In this document: positions 7,607 through 14,014 of the stretch, piece after piece
How positions within the stretch are numbered: position 1 is the first letter of the stretch
Layout: each line of letters starts with the position of its first letter
Source of the DNA: an uncultured Oscillospiraceae bacterium
Lineage (GTDB): Bacteria; Bacillota; Clostridia; Oscillospirales; Acutalibacteraceae
Assembly (NCBI GenBank): GCA_900549155.1
Contig: URNF01000027.1
Span: forward strand, 1 to 19,097
Reading direction: 5' to 3'
Length of the DNA stretch: 19,097 nt
Notes under the pieces: generated by a model
The model's database searches: none
What the model was told of the DNA's origin: nothing
What the model saw: only the letters and a program-made list of their open reading frames with translations
Translations under genes and position numbers: made by a program

Positions 7607-8293
7607 ATGATTACATCTGTTATCTTCGATCTGGACGACACGCTGCTTGACTTTCACGCGGCGGAGCATGCCGCACTGCGCCTTTCGCTGCCGCAGTGCG
7701 GTGTGCAGCCGACAACGGCGCTGCTCGATCGTTACAGTGTGCTCAATGAGCAGCAATGGAAGCTTTTGGAGCAGGGAAAGCTCACCCGCGACGAGGTGAA
7801 GGTGCGGCGCTTTGCGCTGCTCTTTGCGGAATACGGCATTGACGCAGCCGCAGAGGAAGCGACGGCGCGATATGAGCGCTGCCTTTGCGATCAGCACCCG
7901 CTGATGGCGGGCGCACTGCCGCTTTTGGAAGAACTCAAAACGCGCTATGCGCTCTATGTGGCGACAAACGGCAGCGCGACGGTGCAGAAAAAACGGATAG
8001 GCGATGCGGGACTGACATCCTTTTTTGAGGATGTGTTCATTTCCGAATCGGTCGGCGCGGACAAGCCGTCCGCCGCGTTTTTTGCCCATTGCGTCGCGCG
8101 TATCCCGTCGTTTGATCCCGCCTGCACCGTGATGATCGGCGACAGCCTTTCCTCGGACATCGCGGGCGGCAAAAACGCCGGCATCCGCACGGTGTGGTTC
8201 AATCCGCATCACAAGGAAAACAACACTGCCGTGCAGCCGGATCACACGGTCGATTGCCTTGCGGCTTTGCCGCCGCTTTTGTCAACCCTGTGA
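7607..8293 (+). CDS. HAD-family hydrolase, YjjG/YfnB-like (possible nucleotidase)
   Basis: 228 residues. HAD motif I is FDLDDTLLDF, with the nucleophile at Asp8 and the acid at Asp10. Motif II is ATNGS (119-123), motif III Lys153 in ADKPS, and motif IV IGDSLSSD (177-184). The DDTLLDF start and ATNG motif are typical of the YjjG/YfnB group, which dephosphorylates nucleoside 5'-monophosphates, including non-canonical pyrimidine nucleotides, and other small phosphates. The helical cap lies between motifs I and II. A GGAG at 7598-7601 precedes the ATG by 5 nt. It sits right behind a terminator hairpin with no room for its own promoter, so expression may depend on read-through. Its last 12 nt overlap the convergent ybaK-like gene. 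The true substrate is unknown. Confidence 0.85.
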   Translation: MITSVIFDLDDTLLDFHAAEHAALRLSLPQCGVQPTTALLDRYSVLNEQQWKLLEQGKLTRDEVKVRRFALLFAEYGIDAAAEEATARYERCLCDQHPLMAGALPLLEELKTRYALYVATNGSATVQKKRIGDAGLTSFFEDVFISESVGADKPSAAFFAHCVARIPSFDPACTVMIGDSLSSDIAGGKNAGIRTVWFNPHHKENNTAVQPDHTVDCLAALPPLLSTL

Positions 8294-8764
8294 TGTCTCC
8301 GGTAGCTTGCACACATCCACCCACTCGACGGGTGCGGCAAACGCCGCAAGCTCCGGCAGCGTCACCTCGATGGCACTGTTGGCGCTGCCGCAGGCGGGGA
8401 ACACCGTCTCAAAGCGGCGCAGCGACGCGTCGAGATACACCGCGACACCGTCGTTGACCGCAAATGGGCAGACACCGCCCACGGCATGACCGATGGCGGG
8501 CTCGACCTCGTCGTGCGGCAGCATGGTCGCCTTGACGCCGAAGGTGTGCTTGAATTTGGCGTTGTCGATTCTGGCATCGCCCGCGGCGACCACCAAAATG
8601 TATCCCTCTTTTCCGCGAAAGGACATGGTTTTCGCGATGCGTGCCGGTTCACAGCCGAGCGCTGCGGCGGCAAGCGCCACGGTGGCGCTGGAGGTGGGCA
8701 GCTCGCGCACGCGATCGGCGCAGCCCTTTGCGGCAAAAAATGCTTTCACTTTTCCAATGGACAT
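8282..8764 (-). CDS. ybaK: YbaK/EbsC-family aminoacyl-tRNA deacylase
   Basis: 160 residues on the minus strand. This single-domain family hydrolyses mischarged tRNAs in trans, most often Cys-tRNA(Pro) or Ala-tRNA(Pro). Visible family marks are Lys45 in RIAKTM, the GHAVGGVCPF loop (92-101), which is the YbaK substrate-pocket signature, and CGSANSAIEV (125-134). Length matches the family. AAGGAAG about 7 nt upstream of the ATG serves as ribosome binding site, and a good promoter precedes it. It is convergent with the HAD gene (12-nt overlap of the ends) and divergent from nagA. Whether it edits Cys, Ala or another amino acid is not settled by the sequence. Confidence 0.88.
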   Translation of the reverse strand: MSIGKVKAFFAAKGCADRVRELPTSSATVALAAAALGCEPARIAKTMSFRGKEGYILVVAAGDARIDNAKFKHTFGVKATMLPHDEVEPAIGHAVGGVCPFAVNDGVAVYLDASLRRFETVFPACGSANSAIEVTLPELAAFAAPVEWVDVCKLPETSQG

Positions 8765-8791
8765 GATGCATGCTTCCTTTGCAGTGGTATG

Positions 8792-8819
8792 CTGACAGTA
8801 TACAGCAAACCGGCATAAA
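8792..8819 (+). promoter_or_regulatory. Possible promoter of nagA
   Basis: CTGACA (8792-8797) lies 16 bp before CATAAA (8814-8819), giving a start near 8826 and a very short leader with GGAG at 8828-8831. It overlaps the opposite ybaK promoter, so the two would compete for polymerase. The -10 is weak and the call is tentative. Confidence 0.35.
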
Positions 8820-8825
8820 AATCAA
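8797..8825 (-). promoter_or_regulatory. Predicted promoter of the ybaK-like gene
   Basis: On the minus strand, TTGATT (8825-8820) and TATACT (8802-8797) are separated by exactly 17 bp. Transcription would start near 8790, leaving a short leader that includes the ribosome binding site. It overlaps the nagA promoter region on the other strand. Confidence 0.65.
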
Positions 8826-8839
8826 TCGGAGATGAGCTT

Positions 8840-9901
8840 ATGATTTTACGAAATGCCCGCGTCGGCGGGACACGGAAAACGATCGTCCTCGAGAACGGCA
8901 AAATTGCGCTTGTGACGGACAGGGACATGCCGGAGGGCACCGACGTCGGCGGCAAGCGGGTCATACCGGGTCTCATCGACGTCCACACGCACGGTGCAAA
9001 CGGCTTTGATGCGATGGATGCAGACTTCGCACCGCTGTGCCGCTTTTATGCGCTGCACGGCACAACGTCGTTTTTGCCCACCACAATGACGATGCCGTAT
9101 GCCGACATTCTGCGGGTGACGACGGCAAACACGGATTGTGAGGGTGCGCAGATCCTGGGCTTTCACCTGGAAGGACCGTTCATTTCCGAAAAGCACAAGG
9201 GTGCGCAGGATCCCGCCAACATCCGCATGCCGTCGGTTGACGACTTTGCGCAGTTTCAGAATGTGAAAATGATCACGATGGCGCCCGAGCTGCCCGGCAG
9301 CGAGGCGTTCATTCGCGCCGTGTCCGACAAAACGGTGGTCTCGATCGGCCACACCGATTGCGACTATGAAACGGCGCTGCGTGCCATCGACTGCGGCGCA
9401 AGCTGCCTGACCCATACCTATAATGCCATGCCGCCGCTGCACCATCGCGCACCCGGCCCGATCGGCGCGGGCTTTGAGCGGCACATCTATGCACAGCTCA
9501 TCTGCGACGGCTTCCATGTAGCAAAGCCCGTCATCCGCGCAACGTGGAAGATGTTCGGCACAGAGCGTTTGGTCATCATCAGCGACAGCATCCGCACGGC
9601 GGGGCTGCCGGACGGCAACTATGTCTGCGGCGGCTTGCCGGTCATTTTGAAGGACGGCGCGGCGCGGCTTTCGGACGGCACCATTGCCGGTTCGAGCGCC
9701 ACCATGTGGGACGGCGTCCGCACGGCAATAAAAAGCGGCATCCCCTTTGAGGATGCCGTGCGCATGGCGTCCGAGACGCCCGCAAGGCTTCTCGGCGTGA
9801 ATAAAGGCAAAATTGCAGAGGGCTATGACGCCGATCTGCTGATCATTGACGAGAATATGGAGATCGACACCGTCATCATTGCCGGTGAGATCTACCGATA
9901 A
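8840..9901 (+). CDS. nagA: N-acetylglucosamine-6-phosphate deacetylase
   Basis: 353 residues. NagA removes acetate from GlcNAc-6-P to give GlcN-6-P, the substrate of NagB, in amino-sugar catabolism and wall recycling. It is an amidohydrolase: HTHG holds His49 and His51, HLEGPFI places the metal ligand Glu111, GHT gives His171, THTYNAMPP gives His192, and ISDS supplies the catalytic Asp249. Both histidines of the N-terminal HxH motif are present, as in the two-metal Bacillus-type enzymes. Start: ATG with GGAG 8 nt upstream. The end overlaps the convergent araC-type gene by 10 nt. It is separated from nagB by that regulator and nahK, so the two nag genes are in different transcription units. 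Confidence 0.95.
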   Translation: MILRNARVGGTRKTIVLENGKIALVTDRDMPEGTDVGGKRVIPGLIDVHTHGANGFDAMDADFAPLCRFYALHGTTSFLPTTMTMPYADILRVTTANTDCEGAQILGFHLEGPFISEKHKGAQDPANIRMPSVDDFAQFQNVKMITMAPELPGSEAFIRAVSDKTVVSIGHTDCDYETALRAIDCGASCLTHTYNAMPPLHHRAPGPIGAGFERHIYAQLICDGFHVAKPVIRATWKMFGTERLVIISDSIRTAGLPDGNYVCGGLPVILKDGAARLSDGTIAGSSATMWDGVRTAIKSGIPFEDAVRMASETPARLLGVNKGKIAEGYDADLLIIDENMEIDTVIIAGEIYR

Positions 9902-10686
9902 TCGCTGGGGGAGCAGCCGTACCGTTTTTTGAACACGCGGGAAAAATAGTTCTGATCCTCCATGCCGCAGGCGGCGGCGATCTCCTTGACCGACCGATCG
10001 CTGTTTTTCAGCATGTCGCAGGCGACGCCGAGCCGAATGTCCTGAAGATAGGCGAAAATGGTGCAGCCGTATTCCGCCCGAAAGCTTTTGGTGAGAGTGG
10101 CGTTGCAGTAGCCGAAGCGGCGGGACAGCGATTGCAGCGTGACCCGTTCGGCATAGTTTTTGCGCAGATACTGCGCAATGAGCTCCGGCAGTCTGCCGTT
10201 GTCGCCCTGCACGCGGTTGGTGCCGGTGAGGTATTCCGCGATGACGGTCATGATGCTGAGATAGGCGCGCATGTCGTCCTCTTTCATGACAGGGAGCTTC
10301 TTTGCCGCTTCGACGGCATCGGCGTCATCCCGAAACGGCGCGCAAAGCTCGTCGAGCGTCAACCCCTCGCTGTCCCGCATCTGCCCGATCATCAGATAGC
10401 CCGACAGCACGCCGTAGTGATAAATGGGCGCGGCGGCTTCATACAGCCCCTGCGGACAGCGATACAGCAGCGTTTCTCCGCTTTCCTTCACCCGCCGCAG
10501 CATGAGCGCATCCGTTTTGCGGCAGGCGGAAAGCACCCGCGGCTCCTGCTGGATGGCGCGGCAAAACGCGTGCACCCGCGCGGGATAGGCATAGATCTCC
10601 CGAAAATCCGCGTCGTGGATCGAAACGCGAAAGCCGGACACATGATGAAAATCCTTGAGGATACGCATGATCTCTACCTGCTGCAT
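9892..10686 (-). CDS. AraC-family regulator with PocR-like sensor domain
   Basis: 264 residues from the ATG at 10686, which has GGGAG at 10700-10696, 9 nt upstream. A longer frame up to 10962 would run into nahK and past this gene's own promoter. Residues 1 to about 130 resemble the PocR ligand-binding domain: FCRAI, a following SACRKTD, YRCPQGLYEAAAPI and SGYLMIGQM are its usual cysteine and glycine landmarks. Residues from about 164 form the AraC/XylS double helix-turn-helix, with LSRRFGYCNATLTKSFR and IAAACGMEDQNYFSRVFKKRYG. It is divergent from nahK and convergent with nagA, so it probably controls the amino-sugar island and itself. Its ligand is unknown; a sugar or sugar phosphate is a guess from context. 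Confidence 0.87.
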   Translation of the reverse strand: MQQVEIMRILKDFHHVSGFRVSIHDADFREIYAYPARVHAFCRAIQQEPRVLSACRKTDALMLRRVKESGETLLYRCPQGLYEAAAPIYHYGVLSGYLMIGQMRDSEGLTLDELCAPFRDDADAVEAAKKLPVMKEDDMRAYLSIMTVIAEYLTGTNRVQGDNGRLPELIAQYLRKNYAERVTLQSLSRRFGYCNATLTKSFRAEYGCTIFAYLQDIRLGVACDMLKNSDRSVKEIAAACGMEDQNYFSRVFKKRYGCSPSDYR

Positions 10687-10713
10687 ACCATCGCTCTCCC
10701 TGAAATGACGATA

Positions 10714-10749
10714 TGCTATTTTATCATATTCTGCTATATTTGACAAGAT
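10714..10749. promoter_or_regulatory. Two TAGCA-type direct repeats, candidate AraC-family operator
   Basis: TGCTAT recurs at 10714-10719 and 10732-10737, 18 bp apart, and 8 of the first 9 positions match. Read on the minus strand these are TAGCA boxes, like the A-box of classical AraC half-sites. They overlap the araC -10 and spacer (self-repression) and lie about 50-77 bp upstream of the predicted nahK start (activation). Confidence 0.45.
10718..10746 (-). promoter_or_regulatory. Predicted promoter of the araC-type regulator gene
   Basis: Minus strand: TTGTCA (10746-10741), a 17-bp spacer and TAAAAT (10723-10718), preceded by TGA to form an extended -10. It lies in an AT-rich stretch that stands out against the GC-rich surroundings. 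Confidence 0.7.
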
Positions 10750-10778
10750 AGTATATAGAAAATGTTTTTCCCGCGCGC

Positions 10779-10784
10779 TATACT
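10779..10784 (+). promoter_or_regulatory. Predicted -10 box of nahK; weak -35
   Basis: TATACT is a good -10, but the position 17 bp upstream reads TAGAAA, a poor -35. This is typical of promoters that need an activator, and the candidate AraC-type sites lie upstream. Transcription would start near 10791; GGGGGGAG (10796-10803) is the ribosome binding site. Confidence 0.5.
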
Positions 10785-10807
10785 GGAAACAGAACGGGGG
10801 GAGCATT

Positions 10808-11911
10808 ATGAAAAATATCGATCTTTCGCAGGCACTCAGCGCTTTGACACACTTTATGCCGCCGCACGCGGTGAACGGCTGTCTGCCGTACGGGAACGGG
10901 CATATCAACGGCACGTTCATGGTGATGAGCGGGAAAACGCGGTACATTTTGCAGGCGATCAACGGGGATGTTTTTCAGAATCCCCGTCAGCTGATGGAGA
11001 ATGTGGAAAAGGTGACGGCGTTCATCCGCAAGCGCGCGGTGGACCCGCGCAGCGTGCTGACGATCATGCCGACGCTTGACAAGGAGAACTTTTACACCGA
11101 CGAAAACGGCGTTGCCTGGCGGATGTATGTATTCATCGAAAACGCCATCTGTCCCGAGCACCCCGACACCGCTGCGGACATCTATCAGTGCGCGCTGGCG
11201 TTCGGCATGTTCCAGCGGGATCTGCACGATTTCCCTGCCGAACAGCTGCACGAGACCATTCCCGATTTCCACAACACGCCTCTGCGCTATGCGGCGCTTT
11301 TGGATGCTGTGAAAAAGGATCCGTGCGACCGCGCGGCATCGGTGCAAAAGGAGATCGCTTTCTACCGTGCGCGCGAGAGCTTTTATGACACACTGTATGC
11401 GGCGCACCGCGACGGCAGACTGCCGCTGCGCGTCACCCACAACGATACCAAATGCAACAACGTCATGCTGGATGCACAGACGCATGCGGCACTGTGCGTC
11501 ATCGACCTGGACACGGTGATGCCCGGCTTTTCGGTCTGCGACTTCGGCGATGCCATCCGCTTCGGCGGCAACACGGCGGCGGAGGATGAGCCGGATGTGT
11601 CGAAGGTGCATTTGGATCTGAACTTTTATGACATCTACACACGCGGCTTTGTCATCGGCTGCGGCGGCTATTTGGAAAAGCCGGAGATCGAGCTGCTTGC
11701 CGCAGGCGCGAAAATGATGACGCTGGAGTGCGGCATGCGCTTTCTGACGGACTATATTCTGGGCGATGTATATTTCAAGACCGCCTATCCGACGCACAAC
11801 CTGGTGCGCTGCCACACGCAGATGCAGCTTGCCGCCGATATGGAAAGACAGTATAAGAAAATGCAGGAAATAGCAGGACGCTATTGCTTTACAAGGGAGG
11901 ATAATCCATGA
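10808..11911 (+). CDS. nahK: N-acetylhexosamine 1-kinase
   Basis: 367 residues of the aminoglycoside-phosphotransferase/choline-kinase fold. From memory, the sequence follows bifidobacterial NahK closely along its length: PYGNGHINGTF and RYILQAIN near the start, LRVTHNDTKCNNVMLD (207-222, catalytic Asp213), VIDLDTVMPG (231-240, metal-binding), DFGDAIRFG, EDEPDVSKVH and ECGMRFLTDY (307-316). NahK phosphorylates GlcNAc or GalNAc at C1 using ATP and belongs to the lacto-N-biose/galacto-N-biose salvage route from mucin and milk glycans. Here it is the first gene after a divergent AraC-type regulator and overlaps nagB by 4 nt (ATGA). No LNB phosphorylase, uridylyltransferase or epimerase lies in the window. 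Whether it makes the 1- or 6-phosphate here is untested. Confidence 0.9.
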   Translation: MKNIDLSQALSALTHFMPPHAVNGCLPYGNGHINGTFMVMSGKTRYILQAINGDVFQNPRQLMENVEKVTAFIRKRAVDPRSVLTIMPTLDKENFYTDENGVAWRMYVFIENAICPEHPDTAADIYQCALAFGMFQRDLHDFPAEQLHETIPDFHNTPLRYAALLDAVKKDPCDRAASVQKEIAFYRARESFYDTLYAAHRDGRLPLRVTHNDTKCNNVMLDAQTHAALCVIDLDTVMPGFSVCDFGDAIRFGGNTAAEDEPDVSKVHLDLNFYDIYTRGFVIGCGGYLEKPEIELLAAGAKMMTLECGMRFLTDYILGDVYFKTAYPTHNLVRCHTQMQLAADMERQYKKMQEIAGRYCFTREDNP

Positions 11912-12618
11912 AACTGATTGAAACCGCTACATATGAAAAACTCAGCCGCAGTGCCGCAAACCTCATTTCGGCACAGGTGATTTTGAAGCCGGACAGCGTT
12001 TTGGGTCTGGCGACCGGCTCGTCGCCGCTCGGTACCTACCGTCAGTTGATCGACTGGTATAAAAAGGGCGACGTGGATTTTGACAAGGTCATTTCCATCA
12101 ACCTGGATGAATATGTGGGACTGTCGGCGAAGGACGAGCAGAGCTATCGCCGCTTCATGAACGAAAATTTCTTTGACCATATCAACATCCGCCAGGAAAA
12201 CACCTTTGTGCCGGATGGCTGTGCGAAAAATCTCGATGCTGCCTGCAAAGCCTATGACGCACACATCGAGGCGGTCGGAGGCATCGACCTGCAGCTGCTC
12301 GGCATCGGACTGGACGGTCACATCGGCTTCAATGAGCCGGACGATGTGTTTGTCAAAAACACGCATGTGGTGGCGCTGGATCCTTCCACCATCAAAGCCA
12401 ACGCGCGTTTCTTCGAAAACGAGGAGCAGGTGCCGCGGCGGGCGATCACGATGGGCATGGTGTCCATCATGCAGGCAAAGAAGATCGTGCTCATCGCCAA
12501 CGGCGCGGCGAAGCGGGACATTCTCGAAAAGGCGTTCTTCGGTCCGATCACGCCCCGCATCCCCGCGTCCATCCTGCAGCTGCATCCGGACATCACGGTG
12601 ATCTACAGCGAAAACTGA
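11908..12618 (+). CDS. nagB: Glucosamine-6-phosphate deaminase
   Basis: 236 residues. NagB converts GlcN-6-P to fructose-6-P and ammonia, feeding glycolysis. The family motifs are present: GLATGSSPLGTY (33-44), NLDEYVGL with the catalytic Asp67, and LGIGLDGHIGFNEP with Asp136, His138 and Glu143. These line up with E. coli Asp72, Asp141, His143 and Glu148 at a constant offset of 5. The length is that of the short Gram-positive form, ending soon after the core. GGGAGG at 11895-11900 precedes the ATG, which overlaps the nahK stop, so translation is coupled. It is followed after 24 nt by a GH28-like gene with its own GGAGGAG site. Confidence 0.96.
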   Translation: MKLIETATYEKLSRSAANLISAQVILKPDSVLGLATGSSPLGTYRQLIDWYKKGDVDFDKVISINLDEYVGLSAKDEQSYRRFMNENFFDHINIRQENTFVPDGCAKNLDAACKAYDAHIEAVGGIDLQLLGIGLDGHIGFNEPDDVFVKNTHVVALDPSTIKANARFFENEEQVPRRAITMGMVSIMQAKKIVLIANGAAKRDILEKAFFGPITPRIPASILQLHPDITVIYSEN

Positions 12619-12642
12619 CGACATTCGATCGGAGGAGCACCC

Positions 12643-13896
12643 ATGCAGTATGTGATCACGGACTACGGCGCCGAGAGCGGCGGCAAGACCCTCTGCACCG
12701 CTGCGGTGCAGGCGGCGGTCGATGCCTGTGCGGCTGACGGCGGCGGAACGGTCGTTGTGCCCGCGGGCACGTTTCTCATCGGCACGGTATGGCTGAAAAG
12801 TCATGTGGAGCTGCATTTGCGGCACGGCGCGGTGCTGAAAGCAAGCGCCGACCTTGCCGACTATAATGAAGAGGATGCCTACCCGCAGAATTTCGGTTCC
12901 GACGGGGAGAAGTGGTGCGGAAAGCATCTGATCATCGCGCTGGAGCAGACAGATGTTGCCGTCACGGGCGACGGCACGATCGAGGGCTGCGCCGACACGG
13001 TCTACGGCGGAAAACTGCACTATTGCAGCAATTCCGCCTGGCGCGAGGGATATTATCTCCTGCGCGACGGCGCGCCGCTGCGCCCCGGCCCGATGGTGTG
13101 CTTTGTCGAATGTGATCGGGTGCGCGTGACGGGTGTCACGCTGCGCGGGGCGACCTGCTGGAATTTGCTTTTGCACGGCTGTTATTATGCGACGCTCACG
13201 GGACTGACGATCCGCGGCGACAAGCAGCATGTCAACACCGACGGCGTCGATCTCGACACCTGCCGCTATGTCACGGTGTCCGACTGTATCATCGACACCG
13301 GCGACGACGCGCTGGCGATCCGCTGCTGCGCCGATCACCTGACGGCGCATCCCGAACGCCGTGACTGTGCCTATATCACCGTCACCAACTGTATCCTTTC
13401 CACCTCCGCCTGCTCTGTGCGGTTCGGGGTGGGAAACGGCAGCATTCATCATGTACAGCTGTCCGATCTGACCGTGCCGCGCACCGGCGAGGGGCTGACC
13501 TTCATGACCGGTTGGGGCGGTGCACTTGCCATACACGATGTGACGGTGCACCATGTGCTTGCAGAGGACAGCGGCGTGCCGTTCCAGTTTTACGGCAACA
13601 AGGCGCCCATCTCCCGTGTGACGCTGAGGGACTGCTGTCTCGGCGCTTCGCTGGCGGCAAGGGTGGAGGGCGACACCTGCGATCTGCGGTTTGCGGACAT
13701 CACGCTGTATGACAGGCAGCCGCAGGCGGTGTGCCCCGCGATGCTTGACGAGCAGCGCGGTGACGCGATGATCCTGCTGCACGACGCAAAACGTATCTCC
13801 TTTGAGCGTGTGCGTCTGTTCGGCGAAAAACGCGCACGCGGGCTGCATGCGGAGAATTGCACCTTTGACGGACAGGATGTCCGACTTATCCGATAA
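12643..13896 (+). CDS. GH28-like right-handed beta-helix protein, atypical motifs
   Basis: 417 residues. The N-terminal ITDYGA...AVQAAVDACAADGGGTVVVPAG pattern and repeated short beta-helix turns place it in the pectate-lyase-fold GH28 (polygalacturonase-like) superfamily. Two catalytic motifs survive: NTDG at 198-201 and GDD at 220-222. The next two do not. Where the GHG histidine is expected the sequence reads STSACSVRFGVG (253-264), and in place of RIK it reads LTFMT (285-289). No signal peptide is visible, so it should be cytoplasmic and act on an imported oligosaccharide. It is the last gene of the nahK-nagB unit and ends before a strong terminator. It could be a divergent glycosidase acting on a uronic-acid or amino-sugar oligosaccharide; true polygalacturonase activity is doubtful. 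Confidence 0.8.
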   Translation: MQYVITDYGAESGGKTLCTAAVQAAVDACAADGGGTVVVPAGTFLIGTVWLKSHVELHLRHGAVLKASADLADYNEEDAYPQNFGSDGEKWCGKHLIIALEQTDVAVTGDGTIEGCADTVYGGKLHYCSNSAWREGYYLLRDGAPLRPGPMVCFVECDRVRVTGVTLRGATCWNLLLHGCYYATLTGLTIRGDKQHVNTDGVDLDTCRYVTVSDCIIDTGDDALAIRCCADHLTAHPERRDCAYITVTNCILSTSACSVRFGVGNGSIHHVQLSDLTVPRTGEGLTFMTGWGGALAIHDVTVHHVLAEDSGVPFQFYGNKAPISRVTLRDCCLGASLAARVEGDTCDLRFADITLYDRQPQAVCPAMLDEQRGDAMILLHDAKRISFERVRLFGEKRARGLHAENCTFDGQDVRLIR

Positions 13897-13905
13897 CGAA
13901 GTGGC

Positions 13906-13944
13906 AAAAGCGGCATATTTCCGAAAGAAATATGCCGCTTTTTT
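13906..13944 (+). terminator. Intrinsic terminator of the nahK-nagB-GH28 unit
   Basis: The arms 13906-13921 and 13927-13942 are perfectly complementary over 16 bp with a CGAAA loop, and the run ends in TTTTTT (13939-13944). It lies 9 nt after the GH28-like stop codon. Confidence 0.95.
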
Positions 13945-13955
13945 GCGCCTTTTCC

Positions 13956-13985
13956 TTGACATTACCCCACGAAAACTGGTAAAAT
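13956..13985 (+). promoter_or_regulatory. Predicted sigma-A promoter of the yicC-to-fmt operon
   Basis: A consensus -35 TTGACA (13956-13961), an 18-bp spacer and -10 TAAAAT (13980-13985), with TGG before the -10. Start expected near 13992, about 23 nt before the yicC ATG. It begins 12 nt after the previous terminator. Confidence 0.8.
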
Positions 13986-14014
13986 AAGAGAATAGAATAT
14001 TGCGAGGTGATACG

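Noticed and set aside
6353..8245. 630-codon open frame on the minus strand
   Set aside because: Antisense shadow of the Gfo and HAD genes; no recognisable domain, and it crosses the terminator at 7561-7594.
8791..8806. Short GCTG/CAGC inverted repeat in the ybaK/nagA gap
   Set aside because: Only 4-bp arms around an asymmetric middle; too weak to call an operator.
10132..10743. 203-codon plus-strand frame in the regulator region
   Set aside because: Antisense to the AraC-type gene; no ribosome binding site and no domain.
10740..10745. TTGACA as the -35 of nahK
   Set aside because: No -10 lies 16-18 bp downstream; these bases are the opposite strand of the araC -35 region. The nahK -10 at 10779 is too far away.
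10687..10962. Longer AraC-type protein starting at 10962
   Set aside because: The extra N-terminus would overlap nahK and cover the regulator's own promoter; the ATG at 10686 has a proper ribosome binding site and begins the sensor domain.
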